A program made the translations under genes and the position numbers. The notes under the pieces were generated by a model. It ran no database searches. It saw only the letters and a program-made list of their open reading frames with translations, and was not told the DNA's origin. Source: Lactobacillus crispatus (GTDB lineage Bacteria; Bacillota; Bacilli; Lactobacillales; Lactobacillaceae). From it: DNA of 64,000 bases. This document shows positions 1-9,750 of this stretch, in pieces. The stretch covers positions 1,612,001-1,676,000 of the forward strand of contig NZ_CP072197.1 of the NCBI RefSeq assembly GCF_018987235.1, read 5' to 3'. Numbering within the stretch: position 1 is the first letter of the stretch; each line of letters opens with the position of its first letter.

Positions 1-169
1 CCCACAATAGCAAATCGACAAAATCATCTGGAATAATTTGACGTTTTTTTCCTTCGTTAATCGCCATCCAGCAAGCTAACACAATGGCTACTGCCATAAT
101 GATGCCATACCATTTGACACTTAAATTCCCTAAATGAAAGGCCACCGGATTAATTACTAAATTAGTCAT
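1..169 (-). CDS. lgt: Prolipoprotein diacylglyceryl transferase, N-terminal part (runs off the window)
   Basis: Lgt moves a diacylglyceryl group from phosphatidylglycerol to the lipobox cysteine of prolipoproteins in the membrane. The first 56 codons are present and start [14 protein letters not shown], followed by the typical [11 protein letters not shown] membrane segment, as in Lgt N-termini. The ATG overlaps the hprK stop by 8 bases (ATGACTAA), so it is translationally coupled to hprK. The hprK-lgt pair is a common Firmicutes arrangement. The C-terminal three quarters, including the catalytic histidine region, lie outside the window. Confidence 0.9.
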   Translation of the reverse strand, partial: MTNLVINPVAFHLGNLSVKWYGIIMAVAIVLACWMAINEGKKRQIIPDDFVDLLLW

Positions 170-1130
170 TATGCGGCACCTTATTCGTATCTTCTTTTGA
201 GTGCTCTGAAATCAGACTAGTCAAATTATTATCAAAAGTTTGAGTTGCATCATAGCCCATCTTCTTAGCTCTGAAGTTCATCGCTGCAACTTCAATAATA
301 ATTTCAATATTGCGTCCAACCTTAACTGGAATATTAACCTGTGGAATTGGTACATTGCAGATTTCACGCGTATTTTCTTGAAAACCTAGGCGATCATAAT
401 TAGCTTTTGGATCCCAATTAACCAAATTAATTACCAGTTGGATTTCCGTTCTATTTTTTACGGCACCGGCACCAAATAAATTCATCACATCAATAATGCC
501 AATTCCTCTGATCTCCATTAAGTGCTTTAAGATCTTTGGTGCTTCACCCACAACGGTATTATGGTCTTTTTGAAAAGCATCTACTCGATCATCCGCAATT
601 AATCTGTGTCCTCTTTGAACTAATCCCAAAGCAGTTTCAGACTTACCAACACCAGATGCACCAGTTAACAGCACACCCATCCCTTTGATTTCAACTAAAA
701 CACCATGAATGCTGGTTCTTTTGGCTAAACGAGCACGCAAGTATTCAGTTAAAATACTGGATATATAGGTAGTTGACTCTCTTGTACGCAAAATTGGGAT
801 TTTGTGTTCCTCTGCTGCCGTAGTTAATTCTTCCGGTACAGGCAAAGATCGAGAAATCAAAAAACACGGTGTAGCCTTAGTACACATTTTGTTAAAGACA
901 TGCATTCTAATATCATGGTCCAAGCGTGCCGCATATGAAATTTCTGTCCGACCCAATAACTGAATTCGTTGCGCAGGATAAAAATCAAAATAACCAGTTA
1001 ATTCTAATCCAGGGCGATAAATATCAGAAACATAAATTTCTTCATCTTTGATATATTCCTGTCCTTGGTAAACTTCAAGGATACTCTGATTGTCCTGGAT
1101 CAATTTGCTTAATCTAACTTCATCAGCCAT
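162..1130 (-). CDS. hprK: HPr kinase/phosphorylase
   Basis: This bifunctional enzyme phosphorylates or dephosphorylates Ser46 of HPr, the step that makes the CcpA co-repressor in carbon catabolite control. The 322 residues match the family length. The P-loop GASGVGKS is at residues 157-164, GHRLIADD follows at about 174-181, and the family signature [10 protein letters not shown] lies near 206. A GGAGG site stands a few bases before the ATG. It is followed by lgt with an 8-base overlap and preceded by a small membrane protein gene 14 bases away. Its substrate HPr is encoded at 34523-34789 in this window. Confidence 0.97.
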   Translation of the reverse strand: MADEVRLSKLIQDNQSILEVYQGQEYIKDEEIYVSDIYRPGLELTGYFDFYPAQRIQLLGRTEISYAARLDHDIRMHVFNKMCTKATPCFLISRSLPVPEELTTAAEEHKIPILRTRESTTYISSILTEYLRARLAKRTSIHGVLVEIKGMGVLLTGASGVGKSETALGLVQRGHRLIADDRVDAFQKDHNTVVGEAPKILKHLMEIRGIGIIDVMNLFGAGAVKNRTEIQLVINLVNWDPKANYDRLGFQENTREICNVPIPQVNIPVKVGRNIEIIIEVAAMNFRAKKMGYDATQTFDNNLTSLISEHSKEDTNKVPHND

Positions 1131-1144
1131 ATTAGGCCTCCTAA

Positions 1145-1417
1145 CTATTTATCAATATCTTTAGTGGTGACATTTCTAGCTTTTTTTCTTGGTCTAGGAC
1201 CAGAAGTACTAGTAGCCTTAAACCACTCACGATAACTTCCACTACTTGGCATATTATCTTGATTTTTCCTTCCAGTAAACCGATAAATAAGCCAAATGAT
1301 TAAAATCGCAATTACAGCTACTGGTAAAAGTAAAATAAATGCCTTAAATAGAACAAACAATAAACTTAAAATAATTAGCGCTACTAAAACAAGCGTTACA
1401 ATTCCCATTAAACTCAT
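1145..1417 (-). CDS. Small membrane protein, function unknown
   Basis: This 90-residue protein has a very hydrophobic first half (about residues 3-47, enough for two transmembrane helices separated by a short turn) and a basic, polar tail (TGRKNQ..., PRPRKKAR) that should face the cytoplasm by the positive-inside rule. I do not recognise a named family. It lies between prfB (8 bases upstream) and hprK (14 bases downstream) on the same strand, so it is probably co-transcribed with them. Nothing in the sequence shows a function. Confidence 0.75.
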   Translation of the reverse strand: MSLMGIVTLVLVALIILSLLFVLFKAFILLLPVAVIAILIIWLIYRFTGRKNQDNMPSSGSYREWFKATSTSGPRPRKKARNVTTKDIDK

Positions 1418-1425
1418 TTTTTAAC

Positions 1426-2542
1426 CTAATCTGGATTCTCTTGACTAAGCAACCACTGTAAATAGGAATAAATAAACGGTTGCAATTTTCCGTCCATTAC
1501 TCCTTGAGCGTCAGCTGTTTCATGACCTGTCCGCAAATCTTTCACTAGGTTGTAAGGATGGAAAACATATGACCTAATTTGTGATCCCCAGCCAATCTCC
1601 TTTTGATCGCCTTTCAGAGCCTGCTTTTGCTTACGCTTTTTTTCTTCTTCTAAGTGAAAAAGCTTTGCTCTTAATTCATTCATCGCAGTTTCACGGTTTT
1701 GCAATTGTGAACGCTGTGCCTGAGACGTAGTCACAATTCCTGTTGGTAAGTGCGTAATTCTAACGGCACTAGAAGTTTTATTAATATGCTGCCCACCAGC
1801 ACCACTAGAGCGGTAAACATCAATCCGTAAATCCTTAGGATCAATATCAATTTGAATACTGTCATCAACTTCTGGAATCACTTCTACAGAAGCAAATGAT
1901 GTATGCCGTCTTTTAGCCGCATCAAATGGCGAAATTCTAACCAAACGATGGACACCATTTTCTGATTTAAGCATTCCGTAAGCATTTTTACCTACAATTC
2001 GCGCACTAACGCTCTTCAGCCCAGCTTCTTCACCAGGCTCATAATCGTTGATTTCAAATTTAAAACCAGCTGTATCACAATAACGTTGATACATTCTTAG
2101 AAGCATCTGTCCCCAGTCCATCGCTTCTGTACCGCCAGCACCAGGGTGAATTTCCATCAAAGCATTATGGCTATCATACTTACCCGACAAGAGCAGGTCT
2201 AACTCATAATTATGAAAATCTTCTTGCAGCGTAGCTAGATCCGCTTCAACTTCTTTTTGCAAGTCAGGATCTGGTTCTTCACGCAAAAGTTCAACCGCAG
2301 TAGTTTCGTCTTCGTAGCTAGTTTGCAATTTTAAAAATGAATCACGTTTTTCCTTTAATCGGTTGGTTTCACTAATTAATTTTTGCGCTTTTTCCTGGTT
2401 ATTCCAAAAATCAGGCTGCGCCATCTTGTTTTCATTAATTTCGATGCTTTCATCAATCGCATCTAAGTCAAAGAGACCCCCTAAAGTGATTTAGACGTTT
2501 TTTTAGTTCATCTAACACACTTTGAATTTCACTAATTTCCAT
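1426..2542 (-). CDS. prfB: Peptide chain release factor 2, expressed by programmed +1 frameshift
   Basis: RF2 recognises UGA and UAA stop codons and triggers peptide release. The gene is in two frames. The first starts at 2542 and reads 24 codons (MEISEIQSVL...FRGSL) before an in-frame TGA at 2470-2468. The second resumes at GAC by skipping one T and runs to 1426, giving 371 residues. Without the frameshift only the 332-residue part starting MAQPDFW would be called. The catalytic GGQ is in SSGAGGQHINKTSS and the stop-recognition tripeptide SPF is in RLVRISPFDA. It lies downstream of secA and upstream of the small membrane protein gene and hprK. Confidence 0.95.
2467..2482 (-). promoter_or_regulatory. 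prfB: Programmed +1 frameshift site of prfB
   Basis: On the coding strand the site reads AGGGGGTCTCTTTGAC. It has an internal Shine-Dalgarno-like AGGGGG, then a CTT slippery codon, then TGA followed by C (a poor termination context). This is the classic autoregulatory RF2 site: low RF2 leaves the ribosome paused at TGA and favours slippage from CTT to the next frame. Codon 25 is the TGA. The only difference from the textbook site I know (AGGGGGTATCTTTGAC) is TCT for TAT. Confidence 0.95.
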
Positions 2543-2570
2543 TTTTACCTACCATCTTTTATTTTATTGC

Positions 2571-2601
2571 AAAAAAAGGGAAGCTCTTAACTCCCCTTTT
2601 T
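2571..2601 (-). terminator. Rho-independent terminator after secA
   Basis: Read on the minus strand, AAAGGGGAG pairs with CTTCCCTTT (one G-U) around a short loop and is followed by seven Ts. It starts directly after the secA stop codon and separates secA from prfB. Confidence 0.75.
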
Positions 2602-2606
2602 CTTTA

Positions 2607-5006
2607 TTAACGACTAAGATTTTGTCTAATTTCAGCCTTCATGAACAAACGAGTTACATCAAATTCAATATTTGAAATCATTTCTTCAAACATTCTGTAA
2701 CCAGAATCTTGATATTCAACTAATGGGTTCAATTGACCGTATCCACGAAGACCAATTGATTGACGCAACTGATCCATTGCATCAATATGATCAGTCCAAC
2801 GATCATCAACCACACGCAAGATAACTACCTTTTCAAATTCAAGCATTTGGCTAGGATCGCCTAAGGCCTTTTCCTTATCTTCGAAGTTTTGCTCAACAAT
2901 GTCATAAAGCTTCTTCTTCAAATCTTCAACACTAATAGTCTTGAAGTCAATTGAGTCAGTTACCTTGTCTGAAGTCAAACTTGAGGAAATGAAATCGCGT
3001 AATGAGTCAAGACGCCATTCCTTGCGTTCACCTTGAGTAAACATTGCTACTTGGTGATCAATTGTTCTGTGAATCATTGGAATTAAAACATTCTTCAATG
3101 ACTTATCAGCTTCAATGACCTGCATTCTTTCGCCGTAGATAATTTCACGTTGAATACGCATAACATCATCGTATTGCAAAGTTTGCTTACGAGTATCATA
3201 GTTATTACCTTCAACACGTTTTTGAGCAGATTCAACTTGGCGAGTAATCAAGCGACTTTCGATAACCTTATCATCATCATTATCTGATAAACGATCCAAG
3301 AAGTCCTTAACTCGATCACCACCAAAACGCTTCATCAAATCATCTTCAAGCGACAAGTAGAATCTGGTGTAACCTGGGTCACCCTGACGACCAGAACGAC
3401 CACGAAGCTGGTTATCAATACGACGTGATTCGTGACGTTCAGTACCAATAACTGCCAGTCCACCAAGTTCCTTAACACCAGGCCCCAACTTAATATCAGT
3501 ACCACGACCAGCCATGTTAGTAGCGATAGTTACCGCACCACGTTGACCCGCATTCATAATAATTTGAGCTTCTTTAGCGTGGTTTTTCGCGTTCAAAACT
3601 GCGTGCGGAATACCAGCTTCATCAAGCAAATGACTAAGTCTTTCTGAACTTTCAATGGCAACAGTACCAACCAAAACAGGTTGACCATTAGCGTGACGCT
3701 TCTTAATTTCTTCAACTACAGCGTGGAACTTAGAGTCCAAAGTTGGATACAAAATGTCTGGCATGTCTCTTCTGGCAATTGGACGGTTAGTAGGAATCGT
3801 GATTACCTGCATGTTGTAAATTTCACGGAATTCTTCCTCTTCAGTCTTAGCAGTACCAGTCATACCTGACAACTTCTTGTACATTCTGAAGAAGTTCTGG
3901 TAGGTAATAGTAGCTTGCGTTCTTGATTCTTCTTGAATCTTAACGCCTTCCTTAGCTTCAATAGCTTGGTGCAAGCCATCTGAGTAACGACGGCCTTCCA
4001 TTACACGACCAGTGAATGAGTCAACGATCAAAACTTCGCCATCTTGAACAACGTAGTCGATATCCTTAAGCATGATGTAGTTGGCACGAAGAGCTTGGTC
4101 AATGTGGTGAACCAACTTTTGGTTTTCAACATCGTACAAGTTCTTTAGGCCAAAGTGTTGACAAGCCTTTTCAATACCAGTTCTGGTAAGTGAAATAGTC
4201 TTAGTTGACCAGTCAATCTTGTAATCGCCGTGATCTTCATCATCGTCGGCATCATCATCGCTCTTGTCTTCAGTCAAAGTCTTAACAAAGCGGTCAGCAC
4301 GGATGTAATCACTGTTTGCTTGTTCAGCTTCACCAGAAATAATCAAAGGAGTTCTAGCTTCATCGATTAAGATAGAGTCAACTTCGTCGATGATAGCGTA
4401 GTTCAATGGACGTTGTACCATTTGTTCCTTGTAAACAACCATGTTGTCACGCAAATAGTCAAAGCCAAGTTCTGAGTTAGTTGAGTAAGTAACATCACAG
4501 TTGTAAGCTGCACGCTTTTCGTCTGGTGACATTGAGTTCAAGTTCAAACCAACAGTTAAGTCAAGCCACTTGTAAAGTTGACCCATTTCTTCTTCGTCAC
4601 GACTTGAAAGGTATTCGTTAACAGTAACAACGTGTACACCCTTGCCTTCAAGTGCGTTCAAGTATACTGGCATGGTTGCTGTCAAAGTCTTACCTTCACC
4701 AGTCATCATTTCGGCGATGTTACCGTAGTGAAGTGCAATACCACCCAAAATTTGTACGTGGAATGGGTAAAGTCCTAATACACGCTTAGCACCTTCACGG
4801 GCAACCGCAAAAGCTTCTGGTAAAATATCGTCTAAACTTTCACCTTTCTTTAAACGATCACGAAATTCTGGTGTCTTTGCTTGCAATTGCTCATCAGATA
4901 ATTTGCTCATCTCATCTGCATGAGCTTCCACCTTATCTGCTATTTTTTCAAACTTTTTAAGTTCTCGTTTATCATCGTTATATAGTTTCTTTAAAATATT
5001 TGCCAT
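2607..5006 (-). CDS. secA: Protein translocase ATPase subunit SecA
   Basis: SecA is the ATP-driven motor that pushes preproteins through SecYEG. Length is 799 residues. The Walker A motif MTGEGKTL is near residues 101-109, [13 protein letters not shown] marks the DEAD-like Walker B region, and GRGTDIKLG and [10 protein letters not shown] are in helicase motor 2. The protein stops at [12 protein letters not shown], so it lacks the C-terminal CxCxSG zinc-binding tail of E. coli or B. subtilis SecA; this short form is usual in lactobacilli as far as I recall. The ATG follows AAGGA in TAAGGACCGATTTA. hpf lies just upstream and prfB just downstream. Confidence 0.97.
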   Translation of the reverse strand: MANILKKLYNDDKRELKKFEKIADKVEAHADEMSKLSDEQLQAKTPEFRDRLKKGESLDDILPEAFAVAREGAKRVLGLYPFHVQILGGIALHYGNIAEMMTGEGKTLTATMPVYLNALEGKGVHVVTVNEYLSSRDEEEMGQLYKWLDLTVGLNLNSMSPDEKRAAYNCDVTYSTNSELGFDYLRDNMVVYKEQMVQRPLNYAIIDEVDSILIDEARTPLIISGEAEQANSDYIRADRFVKTLTEDKSDDDADDDEDHGDYKIDWSTKTISLTRTGIEKACQHFGLKNLYDVENQKLVHHIDQALRANYIMLKDIDYVVQDGEVLIVDSFTGRVMEGRRYSDGLHQAIEAKEGVKIQEESRTQATITYQNFFRMYKKLSGMTGTAKTEEEEFREIYNMQVITIPTNRPIARRDMPDILYPTLDSKFHAVVEEIKKRHANGQPVLVGTVAIESSERLSHLLDEAGIPHAVLNAKNHAKEAQIIMNAGQRGAVTIATNMAGRGTDIKLGPGVKELGGLAVIGTERHESRRIDNQLRGRSGRQGDPGYTRFYLSLEDDLMKRFGGDRVKDFLDRLSDNDDDKVIESRLITRQVESAQKRVEGNNYDTRKQTLQYDDVMRIQREIIYGERMQVIEADKSLKNVLIPMIHRTIDHQVAMFTQGERKEWRLDSLRDFISSSLTSDKVTDSIDFKTISVEDLKKKLYDIVEQNFEDKEKALGDPSQMLEFEKVVILRVVDDRWTDHIDAMDQLRQSIGLRGYGQLNPLVEYQDSGYRMFEEMISNIEFDVTRLFMKAEIRQNLSR

Positions 5007-5087
5007 TAAATCGGTCCTTATATGTCGTAAAGTCTAAAAATACAGATTAATTTTAACATGATTGCTATCAAAAGAAAAATATCTCAC

Positions 5088-5122
5088 ACAAAAAACCCCA
5101 CGCAAAACTCACGCGAGGTTCC
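5088..5122 (-). terminator. Terminator after hpf
   Basis: On the minus strand AACCTCGCG pairs with CGTGGGGTT (with G-U pairs) around a short loop and is followed by a run of Ts. It ends hpf transcription before secA. Confidence 0.7.
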
Positions 5123-5147
5123 AATGTGTAAAAGTATTTTAACTCAA

Positions 5148-5693
5148 TTATTCGTTAGTTTCAATCAAACCGTAACGACCATCGTTTCTACGGTAAACAA
5201 CGCTAGTGCCGTTAGTTTCTGCATCTTCAAATACGAAGAAGTCATGTTCCAACATGTCCATTTGTAAAATAGCTTCTTCTGGATCCATTGGCTTTAAGCT
5301 TACACGCTTGTTACGAACAATATCAAATTCGCTAGGCTTCTTTTCTTCTTCTTCAGGTTGTTCTACAAAGAAATCTTGTAATCCCTTTTCACGACTCTTT
5401 CTATTTACACGAGTCTTGTACTTTCTAATTTGACGTTCGAGTTTTTCAGAAACGAAGTCAATGCTACGATACATGTCATCCGTGGTTTCTTCGGCTCTCA
5501 AAACTAAGTATGGTAAAGGAATAGTAACTTCAACTTTAGCTGAGTGATCACGGTATACTCTCAAGTTTACGTGTGCAATCACATCTTGATTCAATTCGAA
5601 GTACTTCTCTAACTTGTTTAACCGCTTTTCTACATAGCTTCTCAAAGCATCAGTTACTTCAATATTTTCTCCACGAACATTGTACTTTAACAT
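5148..5693 (-). CDS. hpf: Ribosome hibernation promoting factor, long form
   Basis: The long form of HPF binds the 30S decoding centre and, through its C-terminal domain, joins 70S ribosomes into inactive 100S dimers in starved cells. I chose the start at MLKYNVRGENIEVT (181 residues) because AAAGGAG stands 8 bases upstream; the six codons before it include that ribosome binding site. The N-terminal S30AE domain covers about residues 1-100. The C-terminal dimerisation domain (VRNKRVSLKPMDPEEAILQM) is at about 123-181. The gene sits between comFC and secA, the usual Firmicutes position. It has its own promoter at 5739-5768. Confidence 0.95.
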   Translation of the reverse strand: MLKYNVRGENIEVTDALRSYVEKRLNKLEKYFELNQDVIAHVNLRVYRDHSAKVEVTIPLPYLVLRAEETTDDMYRSIDFVSEKLERQIRKYKTRVNRKSREKGLQDFFVEQPEEEEKKPSEFDIVRNKRVSLKPMDPEEAILQMDMLEHDFFVFEDAETNGTSVVYRRNDGRYGLIETNE

Positions 5694-5738
5694 ATAAGAT
5701 TCTCCTTTCACCGCTATACGGTTTTTCTTTACAAATTT

Positions 5739-5768
5739 ATTATACCAAAAAATGTAAGCGTTTCATAA
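5739..5768 (-). promoter_or_regulatory. Candidate hpf promoter with a cre-like half palindrome
   Basis: On the minus strand there is TTATGA, an 18-base spacer and a perfect TATAAT, 45 bases before the hpf ATG. Inside the spacer lies AAACGCTTACA, close to a CcpA cre site but one base short of the 14-mer consensus. Promoter fairly sure, cre call weak. Confidence 0.6.
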
Positions 5769-5773
5769 CAAAT

Positions 5774-6469
5774 CTAATGACAAATTGAAAAGCTTTCAAT
5801 TTTCATTTCAGGAAAACCTTGCTGCAAACAGTCTCGCGCGTGGTATAACGTGCGCCCAGTCGTGTAAATATCATCCAAAATTAATACTTTTCCTGAAATT
5901 ATATTTTCCTTGATTTTGATATTTTTATCAATTAAAAAGCTTTGAGGCGTTTTAAGCCGTTCCTCTTTGTTTTTCTCCCCTTGGGCATGACTACCCGACT
6001 TTTTAATTAAAAACGGCGTCAGTGGCAAAATATCAGCATAAATAGCAAAAATTGTATCAAACTGTCGTCTTGATTGATGTTCAGGTGAAGTGGGCACGGG
6101 CACATAAAAGTCATAGTTAGTTTTACCCAAATAGTCATAACACAAATCTTGCAATACTTCCCGCAAAACATAATCTCCACGCCGCTTATAAGCAACCATC
6201 AAATCATGAAAAGCAGAATTATAACGATATAAAGCATGATTATGCAGAATATTTTTGCCATAAATGGCTTGCCAGTTTCGACAATCGCTACACATAAAGC
6301 CTTGACTTAGTTCCTTATCACAGCCAGAGCAGCGATTGTCTGCTAGCTTTTCAAATTGTTTTAAACACTGTAAACAAATCTTATTTTTTCGCGCTGGTTT
6401 AAAAGAAAAAAGCTGTGCAAATTGTACTGGTGGAGTAAACTCCTGCTCACATAATAAACAAGTTCTCAT
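5774..6469 (-). CDS. comFC: ComF family protein (phosphoribosyltransferase-like competence protein)
   Basis: ComFC is needed for natural transformation; its exact role is uncertain, but it carries a PRTase fold and partners ComFA. Length is 231 residues. Two zinc-finger-like cysteine pairs (CLLC, CLQC, CSGC, CSDC) lie in the first 80 residues. The PRPP-binding motif VLILDDIYTTGRTL is near residue 195. The start codon overlaps the comFA stop by 4 bases, so the pair is one operon driven by the com-box-like motif at 7767-7779. I see no clear terminator between it and hpf. Confidence 0.9.
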   Translation of the reverse strand: MRTCLLCEQEFTPPVQFAQLFSFKPARKNKICLQCLKQFEKLADNRCSGCDKELSQGFMCSDCRNWQAIYGKNILHNHALYRYNSAFHDLMVAYKRRGDYVLREVLQDLCYDYLGKTNYDFYVPVPTSPEHQSRRQFDTIFAIYADILPLTPFLIKKSGSHAQGEKNKEERLKTPQSFLIDKNIKIKENIISGKVLILDDIYTTGRTLYHARDCLQQGFPEMKIESFSICH

Positions 6470-7746
6470 CTATTCATCCCCTTGATCTGCTTAATACTCT
6501 GTCGAATATTCTTGGTATAACGATGATAACAATACAAAACTAAGCCCGTTTGGTCATCGTGAGCCCGACCAACTCGACCTGCAATTTGCACCAAACTAGC
6601 AGCAGTATAAATTGCATCATCTGCTGCAATAATAATTACCCAAACATTTTTAAAAGTTACACCACGCTCTAAAATTGTGGTTGTCAACAATAAGTCATAT
6701 TTACGATCACGAAAAGCCTGTACTTTTTCTAATCGTTGCGGATCTTGTGCATGAACACCGGCCAATTTAATTTTATTTTGCAACTTTTTTCGCAAAGCTT
6801 CTTGATAAAGCGGAATTTCTTCAATCCGTGGTACAAACAAAAGCAAAGGATGACCACTTTGAATGACTTTTTTAATCTCCTGCATTAATTTAGGATGAAT
6901 TTGTCCCTTCCGCAAAAACGGCCTGATAAAAAGCCTTTCTCTTGGTACAGGCAATAATCCACCATGAAAACGCCGATTTAAGCGCAAAATTTCTAACTTC
7001 CCTGTTTTAGCTTCCAAAAGCAAATCGTTCGTTGGCGTTGCGGTTAAATACATTCGAGTCCCAGTTGTTTTAACCGCATTTTTGGCCGCAAAATGTAGTT
7101 GCGGATTACCTACATAAGGAAAAGAGTCTACCTCATCAATTACCAATAAATCAAAGGCACGATAAAACTTCATCAATTGGTGTGTAGTACAAATTGTCAA
7201 CTGCTCTAGCCCTATTTCCTTAAATTCACGGCCATGATACTTACCGATCTCAACTTGGGCAAATGCTGCCGAAAATCTTGGAAACAGCTCATTTACCACA
7301 TCAATTCTTGGTGTAGCAATACAAGCGCGCTTTCCTTTTTTCATACATCGAGCAATCAACTGAAACAACATCTCAGTTTTACCCGCCCCAGTTACAGCAT
7401 GAACCAATGTATTTTTTCTTTGTTCAAAATTTTGTACTAATTTATCCGAAATATTCTGCTGCAATGGGGTTAGTTTACCTTGCCAGCTTAATCCCCCGTT
7501 TTTAACATGAGAAAAAGTATTATTACTGTCTTTTCTAATAAGCCAATCGCCCTCATTTGCACGTCCCAAGCCAATACAACCACGACAATAATATTTACCA
7601 TTAGGCAGTCGACTATTAACTTGGCTGCCACAGCGATTGCATTTACCTTTTTCAATTACTGGAATTTTGCGGCATCCCTCAAATGTGCTAGAATCCTCTT
7701 GACTAACAATCCATTGACGACCTGATAATAGAGTCAAATCTTCCAT
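6466..7746 (-). CDS. comFA: ComFA, DEAD-box helicase for DNA uptake
   Basis: ComFA is an ATP-dependent helicase/translocase thought to power the import of single-stranded DNA during transformation. Length is 426 residues. A four-cysteine zinc finger (CNRCG...YYCRGC) is near residues 36-58. Walker A AVTGAGKTE is near 115, the DEVD box VIDEVDSFPY follows, and motif VI is IAGRVGRAHDD near the C-terminus. GGGAGG precedes the ATG. It overlaps comFC by 4 bases and is divergent from the yigZ gene across 45 bases that hold a com-box-like motif. Confidence 0.95.
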   Translation of the reverse strand: MEDLTLLSGRQWIVSQEDSSTFEGCRKIPVIEKGKCNRCGSQVNSRLPNGKYYCRGCIGLGRANEGDWLIRKDSNNTFSHVKNGGLSWQGKLTPLQQNISDKLVQNFEQRKNTLVHAVTGAGKTEMLFQLIARCMKKGKRACIATPRIDVVNELFPRFSAAFAQVEIGKYHGREFKEIGLEQLTICTTHQLMKFYRAFDLLVIDEVDSFPYVGNPQLHFAAKNAVKTTGTRMYLTATPTNDLLLEAKTGKLEILRLNRRFHGGLLPVPRERLFIRPFLRKGQIHPKLMQEIKKVIQSGHPLLLFVPRIEEIPLYQEALRKKLQNKIKLAGVHAQDPQRLEKVQAFRDRKYDLLLTTTILERGVTFKNVWVIIIAADDAIYTAASLVQIAGRVGRAHDDQTGLVLYCYHRYTKNIRQSIKQIKGMNR

Positions 7747-7766
7747 ATTTTTACCTCCCTATTATC

Positions 7767-7779
7767 TATTACGCAAAAA
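7767..7779 (-). promoter_or_regulatory. com-box-like motif upstream of comFA
   Basis: The minus strand reads TTTTTGCGTAATA, ending 20 bases before the comFA ATG. The same motif stands 17 bases before the likely coiA start (31263-31275) and upstream of recA (12710-12722). It is one base longer than the streptococcal ComX com-box core TACGAATA and has the same T-rich lead. I infer a late-competence promoter element. Confidence 0.65.
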
Positions 7780-7791
7780 GAGGCGATTATT

Positions 7792-8454
7792 TTGTCAGAA
7801 AAGGAAAATTTTTTAACTATTAAAGAAAACGGCACCGGTGAATTAATTATCAAAAAGAGCAGATTCATTGCCAATATTGCCCGCACCACTACTACTGATG
7901 CGGCAAACGATTTTATTCAAAAAATCTCTAAAAAATATCGCGATGCTTCGCACAATACCTTTGCCTACACGATCGGCTTAAATGACGACCAGGTCAAAGA
8001 AAGCGATAATGGTGAGCCATCAGGTACGGCTGGTGTTCCTGAATTAAAAGCATTGCAATTAATGAATTTAAAAAACGTTACAGTCGTAGTAACCCGTTAT
8101 TTTGGTGGAATCAAATTAGGAGCAGGCGGTTTAATTCGTGCCTATTCCAATAGTGTCACCAATGTTGTTGAAAAAGTCGGCGTCATTAAACGCGTTTTAC
8201 AACAAGAATTAATTTTTAGCGTACCCTATAACCGCTTCGATGAAGTTGATCATTACCTAAAACAGCAAAAAATTTTTATTGTCAATACCGAATACGGTGT
8301 AGATGTTAAAATTCATATTTTTGTTAACGATGACCAACAAGCTAAACCTAAGGAAGACCTAACTAATTTATTGGCCGGACAGGTTACCTTTACTAATGGT
8401 GAAAAACGCTATAATGAAATTCCTGTTGAAGCTAATAATTATCATGAACAATAA
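7792..8454 (+). CDS. yigZ: YigZ/IMPACT family protein
   Basis: Members of the IMPACT family (UPF0029, YigZ/YvyE) have an RNase PH-like and an EF-G-like fold. The bacterial function is not settled; the eukaryotic homologue regulates Gcn2. Length is 220 residues. The family signature KESDNGEPSGTAGVPEL is near residues 65-83, and VTRYFGGIKLGAGGLIRAY follows. The start is TTG with AGAGG 8 bases upstream. It is divergent from comFA and ends in a strong bidirectional terminator. Confidence 0.92.
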   Translation: MSEKENFLTIKENGTGELIIKKSRFIANIARTTTTDAANDFIQKISKKYRDASHNTFAYTIGLNDDQVKESDNGEPSGTAGVPELKALQLMNLKNVTVVVTRYFGGIKLGAGGLIRAYSNSVTNVVEKVGVIKRVLQQELIFSVPYNRFDEVDHYLKQQKIFIVNTEYGVDVKIHIFVNDDQQAKPKEDLTNLLAGQVTFTNGEKRYNEIPVEANNYHEQ

Positions 8455-8488
8455 AAAGAGCATTTGGATATTTCCAAATGCTTTTTTG
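8455..8488. terminator. Bidirectional terminator between yigZ and tagO
   Basis: A perfect 10-bp stem (AGCATTTGGA / TCCAAATGCT) with a 4-base loop has a T run on the plus side and an A run on the other, so it can serve both convergent genes. Confidence 0.9.
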
Positions 8489-9646
8489 CTACTTATTATT
8501 TTTTTTACTCTTCAATTGATCTGGTTTTTCGTCTCCTAAGTGCCAAACTTCAATTGTTGGATCAGTCTTACTCTTTTGATTAATAATTTTCTGAATTACA
8601 TGCATCAAAGGATGGTATTTTTCACCCAATAAACCAATTGATTCCACAAAATACTCTAAGGCAATCAGCAAGCCTAAGATCAGAAGCCAAGTGCCCCAAG
8701 TTGGCGAAAGCAGGAATAATAAAGAAATAAATGAGAAAACCAATGATAATGCATAAATAGTCAATACCGTCTGTCGGTGCGTTAACCCCATTCGCATCAG
8801 CTGGTGATGTAAATGATGCTTGTCTGCTTCTGAAATTGGCTTTTTGTTTAGCTTTCTCCGAATCATTGCATAAACGGTGTCAGTAATAGGCACTCCCAAA
8901 ATGATAATTGGGACCAACAATGAAATAAAAGTTACATTCTTTAACCCCTTCAGAGATAAAACGGCGATCATAAAACCAATATAAAGTGCACCCGTATCAC
9001 CCAAGAAAATTTTTGCTGGATGGAAATTATATGGTAAAAAGCCCAATAAACAGGCAGCTAACATAAAACAAGCAATTGGGACATATAGCTGATGAGTGTG
9101 CAAGAAGAAATAACCTACGATCCCCATGGTAGTCAGAGAGATCATTGAAACCCCATCAGCTAGACCATCAAGTCCATCAATCAAGTTAACTGCATTAGTT
9201 AAAGCTAAGATCCAAAAAATAGTAATTGGGAAACTCCACCAACCTAGATTTACTTCATGTGCAATGAATGGCACCTTTAACACATTCATTCTGATTCCAG
9301 CTAAAAAGTAGATAATCAATGAAGCGATAAAAATCCCAAACATTTTTTGTCTAGGTTTTAACTCCAAAATATCGTCGATCAATCCCGTCAAAACAATTAC
9401 GCTTGAAGCGAGTAAAATCGAAAAAATTTCATGAGTCGGAAATTGCTCACGCAACAGAACAAAAGTACCGATATTAAAAGTAACAAAAATCCCCAGTCCA
9501 CCAATCGTTGGCATTGGTTTCTTATTAACTCGCCGGGCATTAGGATTATCAACAGCTCCTAAGACAAAGGCAAGACGTCGAATAAACGGTGTAATTGCCG
9601 CTGAAATAATTACTAATAAGAATAATTCAACAATAATTTTAAACAT
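8489..9646 (-). CDS. tagO: Undecaprenyl-phosphate GlcNAc-1-phosphate transferase (TagO/WecA family)
   Basis: The enzyme attaches GlcNAc-1-P to undecaprenyl phosphate, the first step in making wall teichoic acid linkage units and other wall polymers. The 385 residues contain about ten transmembrane helices. Family motifs are NAVNLIDGLDGLADG (about residues 151-165), FLGDTGALYIGF and the cytoplasmic HHLHHQLMRMG. It is a single gene with its own strong promoter at 9678-9706, and it converges with yigZ. Confidence 0.93.
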   Translation of the reverse strand: MFKIIVELFLLVIISAAITPFIRRLAFVLGAVDNPNARRVNKKPMPTIGGLGIFVTFNIGTFVLLREQFPTHEIFSILLASSVIVLTGLIDDILELKPRQKMFGIFIASLIIYFLAGIRMNVLKVPFIAHEVNLGWWSFPITIFWILALTNAVNLIDGLDGLADGVSMISLTTMGIVGYFFLHTHQLYVPIACFMLAACLLGFLPYNFHPAKIFLGDTGALYIGFMIAVLSLKGLKNVTFISLLVPIIILGVPITDTVYAMIRRKLNKKPISEADKHHLHHQLMRMGLTHRQTVLTIYALSLVFSFISLLFLLSPTWGTWLLILGLLIALEYFVESIGLLGEKYHPLMHVIQKIINQKSKTDPTIEVWHLGDEKPDQLKSKKNNK

Positions 9647-9677
9647 ATTTGGCTACTTTCCTTATTTACTTGTTCTA

Positions 9678-9706
9678 ATTATACAAGTAGTCAGTATTTT
9701 GCACAA
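9678..9706 (-). promoter_or_regulatory. tagO promoter
   Basis: TTGTGC, a 17-base spacer and a perfect TATAAT on the minus strand, 32 bases before the tagO ATG. Confidence 0.8.
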
Positions 9707-9711
9707 ATAGC

Positions 9712-9747
9712 AAAAAAAGTTTGGAAAAATTATCTTCCAAACTTTTT
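9712..9747 (-). terminator. Terminator after rny
   Basis: The stem AAAGTTTGGAA / TTCCAAACTTT around an 8-base loop is followed by a T run on the minus strand, directly after the rny stop. Confidence 0.9.
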
Positions 9748-9750
9748 AAT

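Noticed and set aside
5007..5087. A secA promoter
   Set aside because: TTAAAAT has no acceptable -35 at 16-18 bases; I could not support a call.
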